64,000 nucleotides of DNA from Acrasis kona (lineage: Eukaryota; Heterolobosea; Eutetramitea; Acrasida; Acrasidae): NCBI GenBank assembly GCA_026419775.2, contig JAOPGA020001133.1, positions 1 through 64,000 of the forward strand, read 5' to 3'. Below the pieces are notes generated by a model. That model was not told the origin of the DNA and did no database searches. It worked only from the letters and a program-made list of their open reading frames with translations. The position numbers were made by a program, and so were the translations under genes. This document shows positions 47,901 to 59,048 of this stretch, in pieces; within the stretch, counting starts at the first letter, position 1; every line of letters begins with the position of its first letter.

Positions 47901-48794
47901 ATTAAAATCATACATGCAAGAGGTTTGAACACAAAAGTTTGCAGAGATGTATATGCTCGTTACAAATTCTTTTTGGATGATAAGTACACTGAAACAAAGC
48001 AGTACATGGGTGAGAGCATGAACCCAGAAATTGATTTTTGTAAAAGATATGACATTCCATGCGCCACGAAGGATTTGGTGCAGTATTTACAACAAAGTAT
48101 GTTAATTGTAGAAGTGTTGGCAAAGAGACATTTGAAACAAGGTGCAGCTGATAAATTGTATTCTGCTCCAGCCACTACAAATGTACAAGAACTACAAGAT
48201 CGAATTGTAGCATTAGAAAAAGAAAAAGAGGAAGCCATTAGACAAAGAGATCAGGTCGTTCAAGATTTGAATTTTGCAAGTGATCAGAAGGGAATGTTAA
48301 ACAAAGAGAATAATCAGTTGAGTATGCAAATTAAACAGTTAGAGACTTTGGTGGAACAAAAATCAACTACGTCCAGCGAGGCGCCGAAGCAATCTAACGC
48401 TGTAAATCTTGAATCTTCAAATTTGGAAATGAGCAAGAAGATTTTGGAATTGGAAAGTAGATTGAAGAGCGTCAATTCAAATGACAAGATATCAGTGGAG
48501 GAGCATCAAAAGCAAGTCGACTCACTTAAAAAACAAATTGAAGAGAAGAACGCTCAAATAGAAAACAGCAAGAATAACAATAATCAGCCAAATAACACAC
48601 CGACGACAAATAACCATAATCAAGAGTTGATTGAGTTGAAAGAGAGATTGACCAAACAAACTAATGAAATGGAGTCATTGAAGAGGAAGGATGAAGAGGA
48701 GTTGAGAGCCTTGCGCATTAAATTGAAAGAGTACGATGAGAAGATCAAGAACATGGAGCAACAACCAAAATCTAAAGCGTGTTTATTGATGTAA
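44980..48794 (+). CDS. Kinesin-3 family motor with FHA domain and C-terminal CaaX box
   Basis: Four exons (44980-45155, 45192-45537, 45578-45784, 45828-48794) give 1,231 residues. The N-terminal motor: [14 protein letters not shown]-loop [19 protein letters not shown] (switch I), VDLAGSEK (switch II), [21 protein letters not shown] neck and FHA domain follow (~460-560, KHCTFEV, FVNGKLV), then a ~180-residue coiled coil, a C2-like segment ([12 protein letters not shown]) and a second coiled coil. The last four residues are CLLM after SKA, a CaaX prenylation motif. Kinesin-3 motors carry vesicles toward microtubule plus ends, normally through a PH domain, which is absent. The ATG sits in a strong context (CCGCCACCATG). 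Confidence 0.93.
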
Positions 48795-48816
48795 ACAAAA
48801 TTGTATTAAATGTACA

Positions 48817-51047
48817 CTACTTGTAAAGTTCTTGCGCAGCTGGAGTTTTAATAAATCGAGCATAAGAATCCTGCATAACCAAACTCTTGATGTTATCCTC
48901 CAGTGGGTCAAATACATCATCGTGACCTTGTTTCTTTACCAATAAAACTCGTTGCTCCTCTGACATTTCTGATGAAATGTTGAGTTGAGTCTCTGCACCT
49001 TGTTTAATGAATTTGTCATACAATTGTTTTTGAATCTTGACGCGCTGTTCGTAACTAGGATTACTCTTGTACTTTTCCAACTGCTCCAAGAACTCGATAT
49101 TCTCTGCATTCTTTTCTTGTTCGCAGAACTTCTTAAAGGCATCCCTAAAGGCAGGAACCTTGAGTTGGGCGTCAAAATCTAGATATTTTATACTTCTCAT
49201 CAAGCCCTGTCTTGTTTTTCTCTCTTGTTGTAATTGTGCTTGATCCGATGTGTTTCTAGCAACAATAAGAATGGCTTCCTTGTCATGATCGCTTGCTTTG
49301 GGACCAAAGTCAACTACGCGAGTCACGGACAATTGGACAGGTATCGAACGGAATTTCGCTTTTGCAAAAGTGTCAAGGAAACTATCAGGTTGATCACTAA
49401 GATCAAACAAGGTCTTCATTGTAATACTAGAAAAAATCTTTGTGACAAATACACCATTCTCCAACTCGCTGTTCTTGTAGCCAAACACCCGATCAAATGA
49501 AGTATTACTATGTAAGATACGTCCATTCTCATCAGTGGCGATAACAAAGTCCTGAATAGCATTCATGGTCTTCCTATTCTTTTTTTCTTGTAGAGCAGTC
49601 TTGTTAAGAAGGACTTGGAGCTCTTGTTGAGCGTCCAACAATATGCTCGCCCTCTCCTGATCCTTTTTTGCAATTTTACGATTGAAAAAAGAAATTCGAT
49701 CAAATAAAATAATGACTGCCATGAGCAAAGCTCCAACAGTAACAGAAACAAACAAGGCTATGAATTTATTTACACTCGCTCTACTCAACCAAAAGTTCTC
49801 CTTTGGTAACAAAACAATTTGAAATTGTTTATCAAGGCAAGTAATATTGAGGGTGTAATGATAATCATGAGCATTACGAACAATGGCCTTGAAGACATCT
49901 GGCGTTATATCAATATAAGATTCTATAGAAAATGGTAATCGTAACTGTCGAATGTCAGTTAGATTTGCATACAACAAACTATCATTATTAAACTCATATT
50001 GCTCAATGTTAATATTATCATAATTCACATCAAACATGAATATCATTGCATCTTCAAAGGCAGGAGTAGTAGATGCCAGATAGGAAATTAGTTTTTCGGA
50101 CTGAACAGATACAGCTACGGTTCCGTCTGCGTTTGTTTGATTATAGGGTTTAAGAGGTTCATAAAGTGGGGCGAACATAATAAAACTTGGAACGGATGTA
50201 AAGATGGAGAGACCAACGGGGGTGGATGTTGCATTTCCGGTTTCAAATGATTTTTCAATTGCTTCTTGGTTCTTTACGCGAGAGGCGGAGTCATGTCCTA
50301 AAAAGCGCGTCATCGAGTCCGAATCTTCGGAATAAATAATGTAAGCAATGTAATGAATGCTTCTTGGAGTGAGCGGAACGGCTCCGTTTGTTGAGTTGAG
50401 TTCGAAAACTGTAAAGTATTGGTACACTCCACCTAGTGCTCTGGTTTCGTCCTCGAACTTTTTCACATCTTCTCCATGAAGTACCCGAAGGTACGTAATA
50501 GCGTTTAGTCCTTCCAGTTTATTAATGTTCTGAAATTTGTTAGTTGGAAGGTAGAATGACATAGTCTTACGGAGTCCTTCATGTACTTGAAGTAATCCCT
50601 ACGAGTGATGTGGTTCGAGGTTTCGCCGTGGCTCTTTTTATCTAGATAACTTTGGCAGTACTGCTGTGTTGACATCAAAATTCTTATGTACATGTTAATT
50701 CTCCTCTGCACAATAGTTACGCAATAATTTGCATTATTATGGAACTCCTTTAATCCTTTATCTGTTTCACTTTTTTGTATGGTAAAAAATAATCCTATTC
50801 CAATTGTAATTCCACACATTATAACTATAAAGCAGAGCACAAAGGTCACAATGTCAAACCAATGGATGGACGGAAGCAGGTTCAAGCTGAGTGGTTTCCT
50901 ATACTTTGGTGTGGGTGTGCTCATAAATGTAAGCTCATTGTTGTACTCTGTCTCTGTATTAAGGTCGTAATAAATGTTCCCACCAAACGACCCTGTCAAT
51001 TGTGACCCTGATAATAGCGGAAGGTCATGAGGGCTATTGTTGTTCAT
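48817..51047 (-). CDS. CHASE-PAS-RGS membrane sensor protein
   Basis: Exons 51047-50571 and 50529-48817 (41-nt intron) give 729 residues. TM1 (FVLCFIVIMCGITIGIGLFF) and TM2 (FIALFVSVTVGALLMAVIIL) bracket a ~280-residue ectodomain with CHASE features (FLGHDSASRVKNQEAIEKSF; VPSFIMFAPLYEP). A coiled coil, a PAS domain (FVIATDENGRILHSNTSFDRVFG) and a C-terminal RGS domain follow (YLDFDAQLKVPAFRDAFKKF; LEQLEKYKSNPSYEQR; SYARFIKTPAAQELY). CHASE and PAS normally precede histidine kinases or cyclases. Here the output would be GTPase acceleration on a heterotrimeric G-alpha, controlled by an outside ligand. No kinase or receiver domain is present. Confidence 0.85.
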
Positions 51048-51320
51048 GCCACAGTCAAGTCTTATAATTTATTTCCTTCTCCGTACTCCGTCACTTTGAT
51101 AGTGATAGTGACATGAAGTAAAAAAATAAAAACTATCTAAATGACAAAACAATAACTGTATTTTTCTCACAAAGTATAGTGTTATAACCCTTGTAATTGT
51201 GTCTGTTTACGCCGTACCAGACGTTAAGGTTACCTTGTTGAGCTTATTACAATAAATAATGATCGGTCAATCAAGCCGATCTAAGAATAAATATTAACAA
51301 ACTGAAAATAAAACAACAAC
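51048..51320. other. Divergent intergenic region
   Basis: 270 bp between the CHASE-PAS-RGS and Dabb gene starts. No coding frame. A short palindrome GATCGG/CCGATC at 51261-51281 lies ~40 bp before the Dabb ATG. Confidence 0.4.
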
Positions 51321-51653
51321 ATGTCGACGTCGGATGCTTATTCAGATATTGAGGACACAAAAACACTAAAGCACATTGTGTTATTCAGCTTCAGAGAAGG
51401 AACGTCGGAAGAAACAATAAAAAAGGCGCTTGAGAATGCAACAAATCTTCAAAGCTCCATTCCACAGGTACTCTCCGTACAAGCAGGACCCAACCTTGCA
51501 GAAGGTCTTGACGGAGGCTTCACTCACGGATTTATCGTCGAATTAACAGACAAACAATCCAAAGAAGAATTCATGGAGCACAACGATCAAGCAGCCGTCA
51601 TGAGAGAATTGATACCCAATCTAAAAAACATTATCAAGTTTGATCTGTATTAA
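51321..51653 (+). CDS. Dabb (stress-responsive A/B barrel) domain protein
   Basis: 110 residues, single exon. After a short polar start the whole protein is one Dabb domain: LKHIVLFSFREGTSEETI, AGPNLAEGLDGGFTHGFIVEL and FMEHNDQAAVMREL, with the conserved His near the start of the barrel and the 'H-x-x-F/H' C-terminal half. Dabb proteins form dimers; some bind polyketides or act in stress responses, but the role here is open. Confidence 0.88.
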   Translation: MSTSDAYSDIEDTKTLKHIVLFSFREGTSEETIKKALENATNLQSSIPQVLSVQAGPNLAEGLDGGFTHGFIVELTDKQSKEEFMEHNDQAAVMRELIPNLKNIIKFDLY

Positions 51654-51704
51654 TAAAATCGTTAATCATCAAAAACATACACGCATTTAAAAATGACATT
51701 TTAT

Positions 51705-54700
51705 TTAACCTTGCAGACCGTCCTCTGTGTTCGAGGTGACTTCATCAAACACTGCCTTCAACTTGGCATCATTAATAATCACCTTTTGGTACATGTCCAC
51801 AAAGGCAGCAGAATTCTCCTCCACACCATTCAATTGCTTCAATGCATTCACGGCCTTCATCGCGCTCCTCAACACCTCAGCCTCTCTCTCCTTCTCTTGC
51901 GCCACCGCGCTCTCCTTCTCCTTCTTCTTCAAAGTCTTTGTGAGCGGTGGAATCAACAAATCAACGCTGCTCAACAAACTGGCAGGATAAGCTTGTGCAG
52001 CCTTGCCAGTAATCAAATGAGTCAACATTTTAATGTCATCATTCTCGTCACCAAGTCCATTAGGTAATTGAGCGATGAATTTATTGGGGTCGATTCTCGA
52101 TTTGAATTGATCCAACATGCTATCCAAACACTCGAATGCTGATTTACGTAATTCCAATCCGTCGTCGGTACGATGTTTGAATGGACCCAACGACACCACG
52201 CGAACCAAACTCTCGTCGAATACGGTTTCTTGGTACAAGTGTGGCAGGATGGTATCCAATCGATCCACGATCAAACTTGGTTTGTTATGAGCGGCGCTGT
52301 TGAGCAATAACACGGCAGCTCTCCTCACGGTGACGCTCTGCGACTTGTCCAATAATTTCAAGAAACTAGGCAAGTCCTTCTTCAACTTGACGTCGGTGTC
52401 GCGTTGTTGTTCCGTGATGGTGTACTTGACGGCACTAATGGCCGTGCTTCTCTTCAATTCGCTCTGGGTCAATAACGCTTGTAATTGAGGCATGACTTGA
52501 TCATAATCAACGAGCGATAATTTACCCAAGCACTCGCTCACCACATTACGCACTCCTTCTTCCTCGTTATCACAATTTTCGAACAACAAGGGAACGGTGT
52601 GTTGGATGAACGGCGTCATTTGTTCTGGTTTGGCCTCGCTTATGATTTCCTTTAGCGAATGAATCAACAAGTACTTGCGTTTTGGATTCTCTCGAATGCC
52701 CTGAATGATTTTTGGCAAAAAGTCTTTGAGATTTCCGACGCTAATGTTACCGAGAGCATAACTCGCTGCGTTCTTTAATTCTTCGCCTCCTTCGTCTTCG
52801 AAACAAGCTTCAATGTCCCTCCTCACGTTTGCGTTGGACGATAAATCAATGGTGCGACCGATTTCGCCCAACGTGAACAGGGCCAACATTTTGGTCTCCA
52901 CTTCTTTGGATTGTAGATCGGATGCGAATCGATCGATTGTTGATTTTCGGTGATTGTCCGATGTTGATTTGGTGGCACATAACGTGGCGACTGCTTTTCC
53001 AATGTTGGTGTAAACTTGTTTGGATTCCTTCTTGACGTCCAATACTTGTTTTAATAATTTATCAAAATCGGTGGTGCTCACCAACATGCTCAATAATTTC
53101 AATCCAGAATCCAGAGCGTTTCCTTGTAGCGTGGATGATTCCAATAATTTGAGTAATTTGGGCAACACCACGTCTCGTACTTGTTGTGATAATTTGGGAT
53201 CGCTCTCGATGATTTGTGATTCCAATTGAAGCGACAAGTGAGCCAAGTACAAATCGGAATCGACCACCAGCGATGATGATTCGTTGATGATTTGATTGTA
53301 GGATGTGCGATCGATCTTGTTGGAGTAATTCTTGACGAATGTGGTCAGCGTGTTCAAGGTGGCTTGTCTCAACGGTCTGTTGTACTTTTTCAAAAAGTTC
53401 GATAGTTCGTTAATCACCTTGTATAGGAACGAATCGGTCGCGGATGTGGTGGATGTGGGCTCCAGGTTGACTTTGTTTTCGGCCAATACTGCCCACGTTC
53501 TCACCGCGGTCAATCTGGTGATCTCATTCTTCAATCTCTCCAATAATAAATTCAAAGTCTTTTGTGATTGTTCGGGAGATAATTGATCGCCCAAATTGGC
53601 CAAGATCAGACCGGCCGTTTGAATGGCGCTCTCCTTTACGTCTTGATCGATATCTTGTACTTCGAGCCTATCGCATACGTTCTTGAATAAATCTTGACTG
53701 TACTTGCTGTACTCTGCTGAGCCCTTTGTCGATTTGATGAATCGAACTAATTCCGCGCACACTCTTAATGACTCGGCGATGATCTTGTAGTACTTGTCGT
53801 TGACGCGTTGATAAACTGCTTGCGATAATTTGGAGAGATGGGGTTTGATCACGTCGGTGCTGTGATTGGCCAAGAATACTTTGAGGAAACTTAGCGCTTC
53901 CAATTTGAGCGCAATTTGTTCTCCCTTCTCTACTAGTGCGTGGGTCACTGCTGGTAGGATGGCCTTGACGTAATTCTCGAGTCCGCCCTTTAATGTGACG
54001 GTCAACACCTTCAATACTTGGAATGCGCCCAAGCGAGTCTTGTGTGATTTTTCCTTCAGCATGAGCTTTAATCGGCTCATGATGATGTTCTTGGTCTCCT
54101 TGATGTATTTGATCTCTGCTCTTTGATTCACGATCACTTCTCCGTTGCTCAATGTGGTGTGCGTTACTGTTTGGTTCAACAAATCAATAAAGATTTGGAA
54201 GACGTCCAATTTGACTGGTTCCTCGCGTTCCTTGAAGCGTTGTGGTAGGAGGTATTCTTCGCTGCTGCATAATTCCTTGTACAAGATGGTCAACATTTCT
54301 GGTCTGCTGCGGATCAGAGAACCAATGCACTTGGCAGCTGCTCTGCGTACTTTCCAAGAAATGTCATCGTCGTCGCTCATTCCACCTTCGTCGTCTCCGA
54401 TGCTATCTTCGTCGTCGCCCTCTCCATCGGATCCCATCTCTTCGTCTTGATCTTCCTCTTCTTCGGCTTCGTCGTCAGAGGTGTCGTAAGAGTAATTGGG
54501 ATCGTACTCCAAGTACTCCTTGGCTAGGATTAAAATCAAATGCAAGTGCTTTGATATTTGATCGGGGCACCTCACCACGAAGCTATCGAATGCTTGCATA
54601 ATGTATTCCCTAACATCATTCTCGCTCTCTGAAATCTTTTCGGCTGCCTCCATCAACAAGGGAACGATCTTGTTCAAGTGTTTTCCTAAGCGTTGACCGA

Positions 54701-55457
54701 CGACCTTCGAGATGGCACTCGTTAATTGAATGAAGGTGCGAAGTTCCTCGCCACCTGCAATGTTGGCTTCGATCTTGTTGATGACCAGTTGGATCAATTC
54801 TTCGAAAAGTTTATCGGAGGTATGTACTGATAATTCTGCTAGACAGGTGATGGCGCGTTTGCGAATGGGATCACGCTTCGCGCTCAATTCGGCTGTGAAC
54901 GAAGATTGTAGATCGGAGTGGTAGGAGGTCACAAGTGTTCCGAAGCGGTTCAAGATGTCACCAAGTACGTCCAATGCATCAAGTTTTACTTCTTGATTAT
55001 TCGTCTTTAATGCTTTTACGAGGTTATCAATGGCCTTTTTAACGGGTCCGACAGCTGATTCGATTGGGATCTCCGAAACAACGGTCTTTAGTGCAATGGT
55101 CGAAATGTCTCTCTTTTCGTCCTTGCCCAAAGCCAAGTTTTCGCTCAACTTGCTAATGTTCACTTCGACTTGCTGCTTGCTCATTTTCTTGACTAGAGGT
55201 GCCAAACTAATTAAGATTAGTAACAGTTACTGTTGATCATTTAAAAATTACCATTTTACAGCGACACCCTGAACATCACTTGAGGTGTCATCTAAAAGTT
55301 TAAGTACGATCTCTGCCAATTGTCTTTGACTGTTCTCGTCTAACTTTAATGTATCCTTTTGTAGTTCATTATTTAAATCCCACATCGCCATATGGCGAAT
55401 GTCCTTGTCCAAACTTGATGACTTCTCAGTCAGGGAAGATACGCTAAAGGTTGACAT
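51705..55457 (-). CDS. CAND1: CAND1/TIP120 cullin exchange factor
   Basis: Exons 55457-55252 and 55206-51705 (45-nt intron) give 1,235 residues, matching the ~1,230 of animal CAND1. It is HEAT-repeat throughout, starting with SVSSLTEKSSSLDKDIRHMA and DVQGVAVKCLAPLVKKMS (across the splice). An acidic loop (DEEMGSDGEGDDEDSI) lies after repeat ~7, followed by DISWKVRRAAAKCIGSLI, as in CAND1, and a C-terminal half with VSLGPFKHRTDDGLELRKSAFE. CAND1 wraps around un-neddylated cullin-RING scaffolds and swaps substrate adaptors, so it would act on the same cullin system as the BTB proteins in this window. Confidence 0.96.
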
Positions 55458-56148
55458 GTTTGGATTGCTTAAGATTCTAGAACTTGATTACGTCAACTTG
55501 TTCCTATTGGATTCTTTTGAAATTACAACGATCAAAGTCAACGGGAAACTATTGTTCGGTGTACCAACAATTTCCGAGTTATCACCGATCAATCACCAAC
55601 ATTATTGAACAGATTGGACAATAAGTAAGAACTTGATCGGATGAAATTGAGAGGAGTCCCAGTTTCGAGTATTGCGTGAATAAACTTCAAACGGATAAAC
55701 AGCAAACCAAAGTTCTTGAGAAGCACATAATTGATGAAAACAAACATAGCAAACTCTCTAAGAAGATTAATCAACACATTGTAGGATGCAAGGAATTTAA
55801 ACAGCTCGTAACAGCATCAACCACATCTGGTTGACATTTTCGATCAACATTTGGAGTCAAACGAAGTGACAACAAAATGATCTCAAATCGATCTTTATAA
55901 TCGTTCGCGTACAACTGAATCTGAGCTCTCCAGAGCAGCGAAAGGATTATGATCGGCTCACATTTGGAGACGGAGAATTTAAAGAATCAGTTCTAATCGA
56001 ATTAAATTATAGAATTCTACTGTGCGACGCGAAATTTTACAATCATATCGACCGGCCATCGTTTGTTTTAGAAAACATGTTTTTATTCGAAAGATCGCTC
56101 GGTCTTTATTGTGAAGGATTTCCGTTTGGATTCTTGGCCACTGATTGA
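55456..56148 (+). pseudogene. Decayed gene, head-to-head with CAND1
   Basis: ATG 55456 opens MFGLLKILELDYVNLFLLDS to PTISE, then the frame must change (SPTLLNRLDN). A 38-nt GT-AG intron (donor about 55627) continues as NFEYCVNKLQ to EFKQLVT. It changes again (HLVDIFDQHLESNEV), then again to LKSIFIIVRVQLNLSSPEQR, GDGEFKESVLIEL, DRPSFVLENMFLF and GFLATD, with a stop at 56146-56148. The segments keep protein-like composition but need at least three indels, so this is a decaying gene. Its 3' end overlaps antisense the end of the NTPase gene, and its first ATG shares CATG with that of CAND1. Family not recognised. Confidence 0.5.
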
Positions 56149-58856
56149 TTCAATTTGACATCCTTTGCATCAAAATCCACTAATTCCTCTNCATCTTCCC
56201 ATTCTCTAATATCATGTCTTTTCAGAAAGGATATGATCATTCCTTTCAATTGATCGATGTCTTTTGGAGCTTCATCCAGTTCGCACTCCGTTGGCTTCTT
56301 ATTATCATTCTTGTACACATAGATCTTGATCTTATAATCACCCACTACAATAACATGTTGAGTACTTTTGTGTGCTATGTGTGACTTACACTCTTTTTGT
56401 TGCAACTGTTGCTCCATCTCTTGAATCTTCTTTTGATCTAATCGTCGTTGTAATTCTCGAATTTTCTTTTGTTCCTCACTCTGACCTCCACCACCCACTA
56501 CAATAACATGTTGAGTACTTTTGTTGTGTTGTGTGACTTACATTGCTTTTGTAGATGTAGTTGCTGTTGCAACGATTGATTCTCCCTCTTTAATGCTTCA
56601 ACCTCACTTGTTTCATTCGCTCTATCGCCCACTACAATAACATGTTGAGTACTTTTTGTGTGTTGTGTGACTTACTATTCATTTGTTGCAACTGTTTATT
56701 TTGATTGGACGTATTTCGTGTAGGGAAATAATCAAAAAGAGTTATTTCACTCGAATCTTTCGAGCTTTTTAACTTGTAGATTTGTTCTATCGAAGCACGT
56801 GAATACTCATCAAAGATCAGCTTATTCAAATTTGATTTGTTGATTCTGATTTTGTTATCCTGCAGTGCTGGAGGAACATTGACTGACGAATCGCCATCTG
56901 GCAACACAATATCCAGTACTATAAAGGCTTTGACACTTGCGAAGAAGTTAATGACTGCCTTGTTGGAGATCGAGTCATCTACACTTTTCTGGTCGTTGTC
57001 CCTGTTTTTGTAGTATTGCTCATTTGGGTTCAGCTGAGAATAATTCTTGATTGTAAGTTGTTTTCCAATGTTATTTTTTGATGTTTCGATCGCTGCTACC
57101 ACCACATATTTTGAACCATTAATGGTGTTCATGGCAAAATAGTCAAAGCCCATCTGGTTGCTTGGTAACATGCAGAATTTTTTTTGGTTTCTCATTACAT
57201 TAAGCTCTTCTGTCGAGGAATTAGTACCAATTATTTCTTGAACATAATCGCATGAAAAATTAGTTAACCACGGATGTTTCATCTCTATGCCCATTGCGAC
57301 TGCAAACTTTTCAAAAGCACCTGTTCTTGACATTTCTATCGCAAAAATCTTTTCCACAGCTTTTCCATCACCTTGAGAACTGTTGATGCCATTCATGATC
57401 GTGTCGCAGAGCATTTTTACGGCATAATCTTGGTAATCCTCTTGGTTAATCGATATAAATCTAAGTGAGGCAGCGATGGATAATTGTTCTTCCATAAAGT
57501 AGTAAAATCTATCGTTGATGATTCGAGGGTGACAAATACCAGCATTAACAAGGTCGATTTTACAATCCATCGGTCGATTTACAAGAAACTTTGGATTGCG
57601 ACGAAACATATGTTGATACATAATCGATCGTATGGCGCTAATAGTCACGTAATCTTCTACTTGTCCATCACTCGCTCTTTTTAGTATCTTTGAGACAATG
57701 TTATCTCGAAAGTCAGCAAAAGCGGTTTCAATAGCAACTGTTAATATCTTCGTCTTTGAAGGTCCTCTAGTAGAGATCAATTTTAAAATTGTTCTCATGA
57801 CTAGGCGTGGACGACCCGTCAATAACTTAACATTTTTAGGTATTTCGCAGTCACTCATGTCACACACTCTGGATAACATGTTTTGTACGTCCTTTTTGCT
57901 AAAGAAGGGGAATGATACATAATGTATGAAATCGTAATCTCTACCAGTGTCACTCATGAAACTTCTTCTCATTCTCATAGAGAATGTTGTCCCCGCGTAT
58001 ATGACTACGTCTAAATCCAGACTTCTATTTAATTTTATAACCACGTCGGAGAATCCATAAAGCATATTACGAGGTTGTTTAGATTTGATACAGGTAAATT
58101 TACCGGCACAATCAGTGTCCATAACACCACATTCGTCCGCCGCAATTCCAATTAAATTGTATTTTTGAAACGTTTCATTGTTACGAATTCTAACAATCAA
58201 ATCCTCACAGAACTGAAAAGGGTCTTCAATACGTTTTACCAAACTTCGGAATAATAACAATAGACCCGTTGTATTTCCATTATACTGGCTATAAAAGTAT
58301 TGTTTTGGTGTGATTTTATGCTCTTGCAATTGGTAAAGTAGAGCAACCAACCTACAACCAATGAATAATGCAACGTTGTTCCTATTGATCTCATCGACGT
58401 TCTTGTCTATTAATGTTGTAAGTTCAACGTAAGACTCGTCTCGTAAGTCAACCCTATCGGCTGCCGTAACGTACAACAAGTATCCAGCAGCAGCAGTCTT
58501 AATGATTTTGTGCGTTTTTCCGCAGCCGGTCACTCCAATAAGCATAATTGGCATCTTATTCTTTTTATTATAGATTTTTTCCCATAACTCGTTATCATGT
58601 GCAACATCATCCAATAGACCAAACAACTCCATTGACGGTACGTCATTATGAATAGGCAAATCGATCTTATTGAAACTTCCCAATACACCTCTGCGATTCA
58701 GTTTGGGTGGACCTTTGCTGAAATGTTCCTCAACATATTCCTTTAAAATAGAATCAATGTATGTCTATGGCTCAAGGCTGAGTTTTTCGACATCTGAAAT
58801 TAAGTTTTTATTGATAGTTCTCCTGAGGAGCTGCCATCATGAGGCCTTTTTGACAT
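56106..58856 (-). CDS. Crinkler-like P-loop NTPase/nuclease-type protein with damaged 5' end
   Basis: Exons: ~58764-56676, 56631-56542, 56497-56390, 56344-56106. The core has Walker A (LIGVTGCGKTHKI), an ADECG Walker B-like motif, sensor-like YAGTTFS and the LLTGRPRLVMRTI motif of Crinkler-type NTPases. A PD-(D/E)XK-like segment follows (GFDYFAMN, then VVVAAIETS). The last ~200 residues are Gln-rich coiled coil and a ubiquitin/PB1-like end (YKIKIYVYKNDN; LVDFDAKD). Crinkler-type proteins usually carry the ubiquitin-like header at the N-terminus. At the 5' end coding-like sequence continues upstream (SLEP, TYIDSILKEYVEEHF) but meets an in-frame TAG at 58765-58767 and a frame change before ATG 58854-58856, so the intact start is unclear. 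Base 56191 is N. Confidence 0.7.
56345..56389 (-). repeat. Near-identical intron copy A (45 nt)
   Basis: Starts GTAAGTCACACATAGCACAC and ends AACATGTTATTGTAG. Differs from copies B and C only in the segment after GTAAGTCACACA. Phase 1; the 3' exon begins TGGGTG. Length is a multiple of 3 with no stop, so unspliced RNA stays open. Confidence 0.85.
56498..56541 (-). repeat. Near-identical intron copy B (44 nt)
   Basis: Starts GTAAGTCACACAACACAACA and ends AACATGTTATTGTAG. Phase 1; the 3' exon begins TGGGTG. Confidence 0.85.
56632..56675 (-). repeat. Near-identical intron copy C (44 nt)
   Basis: Starts GTAAGTCACACAACACACAA and ends AACATGTTATTGTAG. Phase 1; the 3' exon begins TGGGCG. The 5' exon end (CAGTTGCAACAAA...) matches that of copy A. 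Confidence 0.85.
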
Positions 58857-59048
58857 GATATTGATATCAAGTTGATAATTACAAAGAACGCAAATGAGAG
58901 ATTTGTCGAACGCATCGACAGTATACAGTTGAATTCAGTGGAACAGTGTGTTGCTGTAATAGAAATAAAGTTTGAAAAAATTAAATCTCTGCTTGTCCAT
59001 AGGTTGACTAATTACAAAACTCAAACTTTTATTTGATCTTTTCACAAC

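Noticed and set aside
54145-54601. Plus-strand Arg/Ser-rich frames
   Set aside because: Antisense of the acidic loop of CAND1.
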